A stretch of 12,953 bases of DNA. Origin: 1XD8-76 sp051880335 (GTDB taxonomy: Bacteria; Bacillota; Clostridia; Lachnospirales; Lachnospiraceae). The position numbers and the translations under genes were made by a program. Position 1 is the stretch's first letter. Each line of letters starts with the position of its first letter. Positions 1-6,088 of the stretch are shown here, in pieces. The DNA lies in NCBI GenBank assembly GCA_051880335.1, contig JBJENT010000144.1:1-12953 (forward strand), given 5' to 3'. The notes below the pieces were generated by a model, which worked only from the letters and a program-made list of their open reading frames with translations, did not search any database and was not told where the DNA came from.

Positions 1-1153
1 GTGTGGTTGTAGCCGGATGAATCACCAGACTCTTTACATCTGCCACATTGGCAAGCAGTGAGAAAATCTCCAGATTATCAATGAATTTATGAGCCTCTTC
101 CTGACCGCCTTTGATATTGAAGGTAAAGATGGAAGCACCACCATTCGGGAAATATTTCTCATACAGTGCATGATCCGGATGATCCGGCAGGGATGGATGA
201 TTTACCTTTTCTACCAAAGGGTGATTGCTCAGGTATTCCACTACTTTCCTGGTATTTTCTGCATGTCTGTCCAGACGGAGTGATAAAGTTTCTGTACCCT
301 GTAACAGAAGGAATGCATTGAATGGAGAAATGGTAGCTCCTGTATCACGAAGCAGAATAGCCCGGATATAAGTAACAAAAGCAGCCGGTCCTACTGCATC
401 TGCAAAGGATACTCCATGATAACTTGGATTTGGATCTGCGATAGCCGGATATTTTCCGCTTGCTTTCCAGTCAAACTTACCGGAGTCTACTATAACTCCA
501 CCAAGTGTGGTTCCATGTCCGCCGATGAATTTTGTAGCGGAATGTACTACAATGTCTGCTCCATGCTCGATCGGTCTGATCAGATAAGGTGTTCCAAATG
601 TATTATCGATAACAAGCGGAAGTCCATGTTTATGCGCGATTTCAGCGACTGCATCGATATCCGGAATATCGCTGTTTGGATTACCCAGTGTCTCTAAATA
701 GATTGCTCTGGTATCGTCCTGAATCGCTGCTTCCACTTCTGCCAGATTATGAACATCCACAAATGTAGTGGAAACGTTATAATGTCTAAGGGTATGCTCC
801 AGTAAATTGTAGCTGCCACCGTAAATGGTCTTCTGAGATACAATATGACCACCATCCTGTGCCAATGCTTCAATCACATATGTAATCGCTGCAGCTCCGG
901 ATGCTACTGCAAGTGCTGCCACACCACCCTCTAATGCTGCGATTCTCTTTTCAAAAACATCCTGAGTAGAGTTGGTAAGTCTTCCGTAAATATTACCTGC
1001 ATCAGCCAGTCCAAAACGTGCTGCTGCGTGTGCTGAATTTTTAAATACATAAGAAGTTGTCTGATAAATCGGTACTGCTCTGGAATCGGTTGCCGGATCC
1101 GGCTGTTCCTGTCCTACGTGTAACTGAAGTGTTTCAAATTTATATTGACTCAT
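1..1153 (-). CDS. metY: O-acetylhomoserine sulfhydrylase (O-acetylhomoserine aminocarboxypropyltransferase), 3' end outside window
   Basis: PLP-dependent enzyme of the Cys/Met metabolism family. It joins O-acetylhomoserine with sulfide (or methanethiol) to give homocysteine (or methionine) in the cytosol. The first 384 codons are visible; family members are about 420-430 residues, so roughly 40 C-terminal residues lie beyond the left edge. The N-terminus (SQYKFETLQLHVGQEQPDP) is typical of MetY. The PLP lysine is K208 in the motif HSATKFIGGHG, and D183 in VIDNTFGTPY contacts the cofactor ring. The motif SLVIHPATTT near the edge is the usual C-terminal signature. The ATG at 1153 is preceded by AGAGGA at a good distance. 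A 54-codon Met/Cys-rich ORF ends 48 bp upstream and probably shares its transcript. I saw no SAM riboswitch or T-box between promoter and gene. MetB/MetZ-type enzymes are relatives, but the N-terminus favours MetY. Confidence 0.93.
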   Translation of the reverse strand, partial: MSQYKFETLQLHVGQEQPDPATDSRAVPIYQTTSYVFKNSAHAAARFGLADAGNIYGRLTNSTQDVFEKRIAALEGGVAALAVASGAAAITYVIEALAQDGGHIVSQKTIYGGSYNLLEHTLRHYNVSTTFVDVHNLAEVEAAIQDDTRAIYLETLGNPNSDIPDIDAVAEIAHKHGLPLVIDNTFGTPYLIRPIEHGADIVVHSATKFIGGHGTTLGGVIVDSGKFDWKASGKYPAIADPNPSYHGVSFADAVGPAAFVTYIRAILLRDTGATISPFNAFLLLQGTETLSLRLDRHAENTRKVVEYLSNHPLVEKVNHPSLPDHPDHALYEKYFPNGGASIFTFNIKGGQEEAHKFIDNLEIFSLLANVADVKSLVIHPATTT

Positions 1154-1201
1154 AATATAATCCTCTCTTTTCATCTGCTTTCATTTTTATAAGGTCCTGT
1201 T

Positions 1202-1366
1202 CTATTTGCCGCATGCAGCATGATAAGCCATACTGTCATGCTGACACATTCGACTGCATCTTTGATCTTCCATTTTCCCATGCTGACACATTCGCATGGA
1301 CTTCAAATTCTGCATTCGGTCATACCACATTATTTTACATGAAGCTTTACAGTATAAATCTCTCAT
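1202..1366 (-). CDS. Met/Cys-rich 54-aa small ORF, candidate leader peptide of metY
   Basis: A small ORF of 55 codons including the stop (TAG), read from the - strand. The ATG at 1366 has a strong ribosome binding site, AAAGGAG at 1381-1375, 8 nt upstream. A near-consensus promoter lies about 45 bp upstream. The peptide has 8 Met (1, 13, 18, 24, 26, 32, 40, 46) and 6 Cys (6, 10, 27, 37, 41, 52), or 14 of 54 residues. The pentapeptide RMCQH occurs twice (residues 25-29 and 39-43), encoded by two identical 16-bp direct repeats 42 bp apart. It begins MRDLYCKASC and ends HAACGK. No signal peptide or membrane helix is evident. The stop is 48 bp before metY, the enzyme that makes homocysteine or methionine. 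I infer a leader peptide whose translation senses supply of charged Met and/or Cys tRNA. A small metal-binding protein (Cys, Met and His in MCQH) is an alternative. I do not recognise the family. Confidence 0.62.
   Translation of the reverse strand: MRDLYCKASCKIMWYDRMQNLKSMRMCQHGKMEDQRCSRMCQHDSMAYHAACGK
1216..1243 (-). other. hairpin-forming inverted repeat near the 3' end of the small ORF
   Basis: CAGCATG (1243-1237 on the - strand) and CATGCTG (1222-1216) form a perfect 7-bp inverted repeat with a 14-nt loop inside the last third of the Met/Cys-rich ORF. CATGCTG can equally pair with the upstream copy of CAGCATG at 1285-1279, because that heptamer belongs to the duplicated 16-bp segment. 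Two mutually exclusive stems are therefore possible. No U-run follows, so this is not an intrinsic terminator. A regulatory role is inference. Confidence 0.35.
1237..1294 (-). repeat. 16-bp direct repeat pair within the small ORF
   Basis: The segment CGAATGTGTCAGCATG (- strand) occurs identically at 1294-1279 and 1252-1237, 42 bp (14 codons) apart and in the same reading frame. Each copy encodes R-M-C-Q-H. The repeats could reflect selection on the peptide, on RNA pairing, or a local duplication. Confidence 0.85.
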
Positions 1367-1410
1367 GCCTTTTGCTCCTTTCCCTTAGAGTTATCCTTTC
1401 GATTAATTGC

Positions 1411-1439
1411 ATCTTACTACTCATTTCCTAGTATGTCAA
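1411..1439 (-). promoter_or_regulatory. sigma-70/SigA-type promoter for the small ORF and metY
   Basis: On the - strand, a perfect -35 TTGACA (1439-1434) and a -10 TAAGAT (1416-1411) are separated by exactly 17 bp. Transcription would begin near 1404, giving a leader of about 38 nt before the small ORF and about 250 nt before metY. Confidence 0.75.
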
Positions 1440-1484
1440 TAGGTTTTATATATTTTATTTTTTACTTCATATATTTTATTTTTA

Positions 1485-1493
1485 TGCTATACT
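1485..1493 (+). promoter_or_regulatory. extended -10 promoter, probably for dinB
   Basis: TGcTATACT (TG at 1485-1486, TATACT at 1488-1493) is an extended -10 element. There is no good -35 at 16-18 bp; only a weak TTTACT lies further upstream at 1461-1466. Transcription would start near 1500, immediately before the strong hairpin at 1502-1538. No LexA-type operator (GAAC-N4-GTTC form) was found near it. Confidence 0.5.
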
Positions 1494-1547
1494 CAGTGCT
1501 AAGAAAAACAAGCAGTGCGAAGCACTATTTGTTTTTCTGCATTGAGT
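1491..1547 (+). other. long imperfect hairpin in the dinB leader, terminator-like
   Basis: The core inverted repeat pairs AGAAAAACAA (1502-1511) with TTGTTTTTCT (1529-1538) and AGTGC (1514-1518) with GCACT (1522-1526), around a GAA loop. An outer stem pairs ACTCAGTGC (1491-1499) with GCATTGAGT (1539-1547), with one G-U pair. The inner GC stem followed by T-rich sequence looks like an intrinsic terminator on both strands. If transcription starts near 1500, the core hairpin is the very 5' end of the dinB mRNA, where it could attenuate transcription or protect the transcript. The outer arm overlaps the -10 element, so it acts only in DNA or in read-through RNA. Confidence 0.6.
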
Positions 1548-1589
1548 AACGAGAAAACAACCAAAACCCATTCCACGAAAGGAGTCGCC

Positions 1590-2837
1590 ATGCCGGATCC
1601 CATTATCTTTCATATTGATGTAAATTCCGCTTTTTTATCCTGGGAATCCTGTTATCGGTTGCAGCAGGACCCTGATGCAGTCGACCTGCGTGAGATTCCG
1701 GCTGTTGTGGGCGGAGATCAGGAAACCCGCCATGGTATTGTCCTGGCGAAATCCATGGCTGCCAAAAAATTTGGCATAAAAACAGCAGAGCCACTGGTCT
1801 CTGCCTGTAAAAAATGCCCCAATCTTACCATTGTAAAGCCAAATTTCCGGGTCTATGTAGAATACAGCAACCGCTTTATGGAACTGCTAAAGCGCTATGC
1901 TCCTGTGGTGGAACAGTTTTCCATCGATGAAGCGTTCTGCGATATGACCGGAACCCAAAAGCTCTATGGTGACATGATTTCCTTTGCCAATTTTTTGCGG
2001 GAAACCATATACAAGGAATTGGGATTTACGGTCAATATCGGAGTCTCAGAAAATAAACTGCTGGCCAAAATGGCTTCCGATTTTGAAAAACCAAATAAAG
2101 TCCATTCGCTGTTTAAAAGTGAAATCCGGGAAAAAATGTGGCCACTGCCTGTGGGCGAGCTTTTTTCCGTTGGAAAAAGTACCCGCAGCGGTCTTCAGGC
2201 TCTGGGGATACGTACCATCGGTGATCTGGCTCAGACAGATCCGGCTATCCTGAAAAGTCACTTTAAAAGCCATGGTGAAACCATCTGGAATTATGCCAAT
2301 GGCAATGATATGGAAATGGTTACCGACCATCAGCAGCCCAATAAAGGCTATGGCAACTCGATCACAGTGCCATCGGATGTGACTGATGCAGAAACTGCAA
2401 AAATGATACTGCTCTCCCTGACCGAAACAGTGAGTGCCCGAATCCGCGGGGATAAAACTCATATTTCTGTGGTATCTGTTCAGCTTGTGGATTATGAATT
2501 TCATCGCAGCTCCAAGCAGATGACTTTACTTTCCCCTACGAATATTACAGAAAATATCTATCGCAGCGTCTGCACCCTGTTTGACCAGCTCTGGGACGGA
2601 ACCCCGCTTCGGCTTTTGGGGGTACAGACCAGTAAAGCTTCTGCAAACGATGCGCTCCAATACAATTTATTTGATTATCAGAAAAATGAGAAACTGGAAA
2701 AGCTGGACAGCGCTATTGATAAGATCCGCATGAAATATGGTGAAGATTCCATTCAGAGAGCCAGTTTCATCGGTGCAAAACAAAAACATATGACCGGAGG
2801 TCTGAACAAAGAAAAACGTTCCACGCAGAACAAATAA
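1590..2837 (+). CDS. dinB: DNA polymerase IV, Y-family translesion polymerase
   Basis: An error-prone polymerase that copies past damaged template bases. The start at 1590 is chosen because AAAGGAG lies 5 nt upstream and the protein then begins MPDPIIFHIDVNSAF as in the family; an upstream in-frame ATG at 1515 sits in the leader hairpin. The length is 415 aa, close to the family norm. Catalytic carboxylates are D10 (HID) and D113/E114 in SIDEAF; F15 is the expected steric gate. Residues 39-60 hold the conserved VVGGDQETRHGIV-LAKSMAAKK finger segment. The helix-hairpin-helix thumb lies near 190-215 and the little finger near 250-350. QYNLF (357-361) fits the beta-clamp binding consensus QxxLF and is followed by a basic, Lys-rich tail. 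The gene stands alone on the + strand, diverging from the metY leader and converging with ldh. Its terminator begins inside the last codons. No SOS box is visible. Confidence 0.93.
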   Translation: MPDPIIFHIDVNSAFLSWESCYRLQQDPDAVDLREIPAVVGGDQETRHGIVLAKSMAAKKFGIKTAEPLVSACKKCPNLTIVKPNFRVYVEYSNRFMELLKRYAPVVEQFSIDEAFCDMTGTQKLYGDMISFANFLRETIYKELGFTVNIGVSENKLLAKMASDFEKPNKVHSLFKSEIREKMWPLPVGELFSVGKSTRSGLQALGIRTIGDLAQTDPAILKSHFKSHGETIWNYANGNDMEMVTDHQQPNKGYGNSITVPSDVTDAETAKMILLSLTETVSARIRGDKTHISVVSVQLVDYEFHRSSKQMTLLSPTNITENIYRSVCTLFDQLWDGTPLRLLGVQTSKASANDALQYNLFDYQKNEKLEKLDSAIDKIRMKYGEDSIQRASFIGAKQKHMTGGLNKEKRSTQNK

Positions 2838-2860
2838 ACGTCTGCATGGAACGTTTTTTT
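2813..2860 (+). terminator. bidirectional intrinsic terminator shared by dinB and ldh
   Basis: A 17-bp stem with one mismatch (AAAACGTTCC-ACGCAGA at 2813-2829 with the complementary arm at 2841-2857) encloses an 11-nt loop. It is followed by seven T residues (2854-2860) on the + strand. Read on the - strand the mismatch becomes a U-G pair, and a TTTTTCTTT tract follows. The left arm lies inside the dinB coding sequence and the loop contains its stop codon. Confidence 0.85.
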
Positions 2861-2865
2861 GCAGT

Positions 2866-2961
2866 ATTCCGTCGATATACGATTCCGTCGGTATACGATT
2901 CCAGCATTATACGATTCCGTCGGTGTACGATTCCAGCATTATACGATTCCGTCGGTGTATG
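2866..2961. repeat. 16-bp tandem repeat array, six units
   Basis: Six exact-length units of the form ATTCCGTCGGTATACG start at 2866, 2882, 2898, 2914, 2930 and 2946. A truncated seventh (ATTCTG) begins at 2962. Units 3 and 5 share the variant core ATTCCAGCATTATACG, so the last four units alternate with a 32-bp higher-order period. The array fills the gap between the dinB terminator and the ldh stop codon. The 16-bp period is not a multiple of three, and no start or ribosome site supports coding. On the - strand it would be in the ldh 3' UTR. Confidence 0.9.
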
Positions 2962-2975
2962 ATTCTGATTTCACT

Positions 2976-3923
2976 TTACTCCAGCGGCTCAGAATCCATC
3001 ATCTCTTTCAAAATCTCAGCGGAGCTGTGGAGTGCCCGAATTTCTTCTTCATTCAGATGGATCGGCACTTTTGTCTCGATACCATCTCTTCCCACCACGC
3101 AGGGCATAGACAATACCACATCGTCGATTCCGTATTCCCCGTGCATTCTGGTGGATACCGGAAGAATGGATTTGTCATTTCTGACGATTACTTCGCAGAT
3201 AGAGCGGACTGCCATTGCTACACCATAATAAGTTGCGTGCTTACGCTGAATGATATCATATGCGCTGTTTTTCACATCCTGGGCAATTTCCCTTGTAGAT
3301 TTTTCATGCTGGAAATGTCCTCTCAGCTCACAGAACTCATTAAGAGGCACACCGGAAACGTTGGCACAGTTCCAGGCCACTACCTCACTGTCTCCGTGTT
3401 CCCCGATGATAAATGCAGAAACAGCACTGCTATTGACACCCAAATGCTGACTTAGTCTGTATTTCAGTCTGGCAGTGTCCAAAACCGTTCCGGAACCGAT
3501 GACCCGGTTTTCCGGAAGGCCGGAAAGTTTCTGTGCCACATGAGTCAATATATCTACCGGATTGGCGACCACCAGCAGGATTCCCTGAAAATCCCTGCTT
3601 GCGATTTCCGGAATGATTGTTTTAAAAATTGCCACATTTTTGTGAATCAGATCCAGCCTGGTTTCATCCGGCTTCTGATTGGCTCCGGCAGTGATGATTA
3701 CGATTCCTGCATCCCTCACATCCTCATAGGAACCTGCATAGACTCTCATCTGCTTCGCAAAAGGGATCCCGTGGCTGATATCCATAGCTTCTCCTTCCGC
3801 TTTCGCCATATCCGCATCGATCATGGCGATCTCTGTAAAGAGTCCACTTTCCATCAAGCTGAACACCGTTGCCGAGCCGACAAATCCACAACCTATCATG
3901 ACTACTTTGTTATAATTCACCAT
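2976..3923 (-). CDS. ldh: L-lactate dehydrogenase
   Basis: NAD-dependent cytosolic enzyme that reduces pyruvate to L-lactate and regenerates NAD+ in fermentation. The 315 aa match the family length. The Rossmann glycine motif is GCGFVGS (11-17). GANQKPDETRLDL (80-92) carries Q83, the residue that selects pyruvate over oxaloacetate and argues against malate dehydrogenase, and R89. NPVD is at 121-124. D149 and R152 correspond to the D168/R171 pair, and H176 in IGEHGDS (173-179) is the catalytic histidine. The start at 3923 has AAGGA about 7 nt upstream. The gene is monocistronic, preceded by a perfect TATAAT and a terminator that isolates it from citrate synthase. It ends close to the 16-bp array and the terminator shared with dinB. 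No clear Rex operator was found upstream. Confidence 0.95.
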   Translation of the reverse strand: MVNYNKVVMIGCGFVGSATVFSLMESGLFTEIAMIDADMAKAEGEAMDISHGIPFAKQMRVYAGSYEDVRDAGIVIITAGANQKPDETRLDLIHKNVAIFKTIIPEIASRDFQGILLVVANPVDILTHVAQKLSGLPENRVIGSGTVLDTARLKYRLSQHLGVNSSAVSAFIIGEHGDSEVVAWNCANVSGVPLNEFCELRGHFQHEKSTREIAQDVKNSAYDIIQRKHATYYGVAMAVRSICEVIVRNDKSILPVSTRMHGEYGIDDVVLSMPCVVGRDGIETKVPIHLNEEEIRALHSSAEILKEMMDSEPLE

Positions 3924-3997
3924 TATTCTTCCTTCTTTCTTTGCTATTTTTCTTACTTACCATCTCAATTTACTATTTTTGCATTTTGTTTTTGCTT

Positions 3998-4003
3998 ATT
4001 ATA
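3998..4003 (-). promoter_or_regulatory. -10 element, probable ldh promoter
   Basis: A perfect TATAAT on the - strand lies 75 bp before the ldh start in AT-rich sequence. At the expected distance the -35 is poor (GAATCA at 17 bp), so the promoter assignment rests mainly on the -10. Transcription would start near 3991. Confidence 0.45.
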
Positions 4004-4040
4004 TCTCTTTTCCTATTCTTTGATTCGCTTTTTTAGTGAC

Positions 4041-4060
4041 AAAAAATAGGCTTCGCCTAT
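4041..4060 (-). terminator. intrinsic terminator upstream of ldh
   Basis: On the - strand ATAGGC (4060-4055), loop GAA, GCCTAT (4051-4046), then TTTTT (4045-4041). The stem is short but perfect, has a tight GAA loop and an ideal U-tract. It would stop transcripts coming from citrate synthase before they enter ldh. Confidence 0.7.
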
Positions 4061-4189
4061 CCAACTCCCCTGCCCCTCAATCTTGAGAGGGCTTTTTGAT
4101 TCTTTTCCTTTCTGTAAAATGACATGCAAAAACACGCTTTACCTACTAATACCTATTTTTCATTCTCAGCAGGCATGATTTTGATGTTA

Positions 4190-4465
4190 TTCTTTCAGAA
4201 CTTGCCCACTGACAGCCATTTCTGAATTACAGTGGGTATTCTTTCTGCTTTTTCACCTCAGAAACTGCCCACCGGCAGTCATTCCGGCGTTTCAGTGGGT
4301 ATTCTTTCTGCTTTTTCACCTCAGAAACTGCCCACCGGCAGTCATTCCGGCGTTTCAGTGGGTATTCTTTCTGCTTTTTTACCTCAGAAACTGCCTACCG
4401 ACAGTCATTCCGGCGTTTCAGTGGGTATTCTTTCTGCTTTTTCACCTCGGATGCTACCCACTGAA
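4190..4465. repeat. 63-bp tandem repeat array in the gltA-ldh intergenic region
   Basis: Three full 63-bp units start at 4231, 4294 and 4357, beginning AGTGGGTATTCTTTCTGC. A fourth partial unit (4420-4465) and a diverged partial unit on the left (about 4190-4230) flank them. Units 1 and 2 are nearly identical and unit 3 carries a few changes. Each unit holds a small hairpin, ACTGCC-CACC-GGCAGT (weakened by one mismatch in unit 3). The right end forms an 11-bp inverted repeat, TTCAGTGGGTA (4417-4427) with TACCCACTGAA (4455-4465). CCCACTG (4205-4211) pairs with CAGTGGG (4230-4236) at the left end. Because 63 is divisible by three, an open frame runs through the array from a GTG at 4232, but it has no ribosome site and runs across the hairpin at 4628-4661. 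I treat it as non-coding. Confidence 0.88.
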
Positions 4466-4627
4466 TGGAAAATTGTTATTCGAGTAGTTTCGGCGGTTTC
4501 AAATGTTTCATCCAAAAAAAGAAAATATCAAAATGAATCTATCTATAAGGTTTACACACATATAAAGGATTTTTCATTTCATAGCCTTTTTACGGATAAT
4601 TTGAAGAAATTTCCTATAAAGCCAGAT

Positions 4628-4661
4628 AATTCCCATATGAACATCTCATATGGGAATTTTT
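4628..4661. terminator. 13-bp perfect stem hairpin downstream of gltA
   Basis: AATTCCCATATGA (4628-4640) pairs perfectly with TCATATGGGAATT (4646-4658) around a 5-nt loop. On the + strand a TTTTTCTCTT tract follows, ideal for termination. On the - strand, the direction of gltA, only TTATCT follows, so termination there would be weaker. It lies about 95 bp past the gltA stop and is its most likely transcript end, unless that is the terminator at 4041-4060. Confidence 0.6.
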
Positions 4662-4712
4662 CTCTTCAAATGACGAATCTCTTTTTATATTTTCAACTCA
4701 CATGACTCCCCC

Positions 4713-4766
4713 ATATCATCATCTGCTTAGGACTTCCTTATATCATCCTCCACTTAGGAATCCCTT
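4713..4766. repeat. 27-bp direct duplication across the gltA stop codon
   Basis: The segment at 4740-4766, which includes the last codons and stop of gltA, is repeated imperfectly at 4713-4739 (22 of 27 positions identical; shared core CTTAGGA). It appears to be an old tandem duplication of the gene's extreme 3' end. The repeat lies beyond the stop, so the protein is not altered. Confidence 0.6.
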
Positions 4767-6088
4767 TCTTCCATCACACTCTTGTATGCTGGTCGGATGA
4801 TCTTATCTGCGCAGATCAGCTCTTCGATTCTGTGTGCACTCCAGCCAACCACACGTGCGATTGCAAACATCGGCGTATAAAGCTCTTTTGGAATACCAAG
4901 CATATCGTATACAAAGCCACTGTAAAAGTCCACATTCGGGCTGACACCTTTATATATCTTACGTTTCTTTGCAATGATTTCCGGTGCCAGTTCTTCAATG
5001 GCATTGTACAGGAACAGATCATCTTCTCTTCCTTTCTCTTCCGCCAGTTTTTCGACGAACTGCTTAAAGATCACTTCTCTTGGATCGGAAAGAGAATAAA
5101 TGGCGTGCCCCATTCCGTAAATCAATCCTTTTTTGTCAAAAGCCTCTTTGTCTACAATCTTTTCCAGATATGCCCCGATTTCTTCTTTATCTTTTCTGTC
5201 CTTCACATGCTCGCTGATGTCTTCCATCATTTCCATGACTTTCATATTGGCACCACCATGTTTTGGACCTTTCAACGAAGACATTGCCGCTGCAATCGTA
5301 GAATAAGTATCGGAGCCGGAAGATGTAACGACCCTGGTGGTAAAAGTAGAGTTATTACCACCACCATGCTCCATATGAAGAATCAGTGCGGTATCCAATA
5401 CCTTTGCTTCAACCGCTGTGTATTTTTTATCCGGCCTCATCAGCAGCAGAAGATTTTCTGCTGTAGACAGTTTTGGATTCGGTCTATGGATAAACATACT
5501 GTCATTTTTAATATAATGATTATAAGCATTATAGCCATATACAGCCAGAAGCGGAAACTCACTGATCAGCTGGATACACTGGCGCAGACTGTTGGCAATA
5601 CTGGTATCCATGGCAAACTTGTCGTAAGAAGACAAAGTTAAAATACTTCTGGTCATGGAATTCATAATATCTGCGGAGGGTGCTTTCATAATGACATCCC
5701 TGGTAAAATTCGTAGGTAATGTTCTGCATAAGGAAAGCATTTTTCGGAATTCCAGATATTCTTCATCCGAAGGCATTTCTCCCATCAAAAGCAAATATGC
5801 AACCTTCTCAAACCCCAGCTCCGTGGGCTGCATACTTTGAATCAACCTATCGATCCGATATCCTCTATACCACAATTCACCATCACAGGGAATCTTTTCT
5901 CCATCCACGATTTTAGAAGATGTCACTCTGGAAATATTGGTTAGTCCTGTAAGTACGCCATTTCCGTTTTCATCTCTAAGTCCGCGCTTTACACCATATT
6001 CCGCATAAAGCTCCGGAGCAATTGCATCATTTCTGTAACAGATATCTTCCTGTCTTTTAATATAATCTACAAGCTGGCTTCTGATCAA
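4754..6088 (-). CDS. gltA: citrate synthase (citrate/2-methylcitrate synthase family)
   Basis: Condenses acetyl-CoA with oxaloacetate to give citrate, the entry to the oxidative branch that supplies 2-oxoglutarate and glutamate in fermenters. The 444 aa form is slightly long, as is common in clostridial members with an N-terminal extension. The catalytic triad is visible: H277 in KGPKHGGAN, H328 in GMGHAIYS, and D387 in PNVDFYSG. HMEHGGGNNSTFTTR (238-252) is the usual oxaloacetate-binding region. The start is TTG at 6088, supported by AAGGAGG 7 nt upstream and the lack of any nearby ATG. The gene is monocistronic, preceded by the fab operon terminator and a TATAAT. 2-methylcitrate synthase cannot be excluded, but no prp genes are near. 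Confidence 0.93.
   Translation of the reverse strand: MIRSQLVDYIKRQEDICYRNDAIAPELYAEYGVKRGLRDENGNGVLTGLTNISRVTSSKIVDGEKIPCDGELWYRGYRIDRLIQSMQPTELGFEKVAYLLLMGEMPSDEEYLEFRKMLSLCRTLPTNFTRDVIMKAPSADIMNSMTRSILTLSSYDKFAMDTSIANSLRQCIQLISEFPLLAVYGYNAYNHYIKNDSMFIHRPNPKLSTAENLLLLMRPDKKYTAVEAKVLDTALILHMEHGGGNNSTFTTRVVTSSGSDTYSTIAAAMSSLKGPKHGGANMKVMEMMEDISEHVKDRKDKEEIGAYLEKIVDKEAFDKKGLIYGMGHAIYSLSDPREVIFKQFVEKLAEEKGREDDLFLYNAIEELAPEIIAKKRKIYKGVSPNVDFYSGFVYDMLGIPKELYTPMFAIARVVGWSAHRIEELICADKIIRPAYKSVMEERDS

Larger units (their letters stand above)
3924..4753. other. 830-bp gene-free region between gltA and ldh
   Basis: This stretch holds the ldh ribosome site and promoter (3924-4010), the terminator at 4041-4060, a weaker CCCTC/GAGGG hairpin followed by CTTTTT at about 4074-4096, the 63-bp array, a 13-bp stem hairpin at 4628-4661, and a 27-bp duplication ending in gltA. 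I found no ORF with a ribosome site on either strand, no tRNA-like structure and no transposon ends. Confidence 0.7.

Noticed and set aside
1154..1404. SAM riboswitch or T-box before metY
   Set aside because: I searched the leader for the conserved S-box core and the T-box sequence and saw neither; the region is mostly the small ORF. A covariance-model search would settle it.
1213..1431. 72-aa + strand ORF opposite the metY leader
   Set aside because: It has no ribosome binding site and ends in the divergent promoter region; the - strand ORF there has a promoter, a ribosome site and a biased composition that make sense with metY.
1440..1590. LexA (SOS) operator before dinB
   Set aside because: No GAAC-N4-GTTC type palindrome is present; the only symmetry is the hairpin described.
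2859..3455. 198-aa + strand ORF overlapping ldh
   Set aside because: It begins in the 16-bp array after a terminator, has no ribosome site and lies antisense to a clear lactate dehydrogenase gene.
3924..4060. Rex operator before ldh
   Set aside because: A TTGTTAA-N4-TTAACAA type site was expected from the redox role, but only partial AT-rich matches are seen.
4074..4096. additional + strand terminator (CCCTC/GAGGG then CTTTTT)
   Set aside because: The stem is short and interrupted and there is no + strand gene for it to terminate; mentioned only as a weak hairpin.
2866..4465. CRISPR array
   Set aside because: The 16-bp and 63-bp repeats are directly abutting tandem units without unique spacers, and no cas genes are present.
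4232..4705. 157-aa + strand ORF with 21-aa repeats
   Set aside because: It starts at a GTG without a ribosome site, consists largely of the 63-bp non-coding repeat, and runs across the hairpin/terminator at 4628-4661.
4832..5641. 269-aa + strand ORF opposite gltA
   Set aside because: It is antisense to the well-supported citrate synthase, with no recognisable domain and unusual residue composition.
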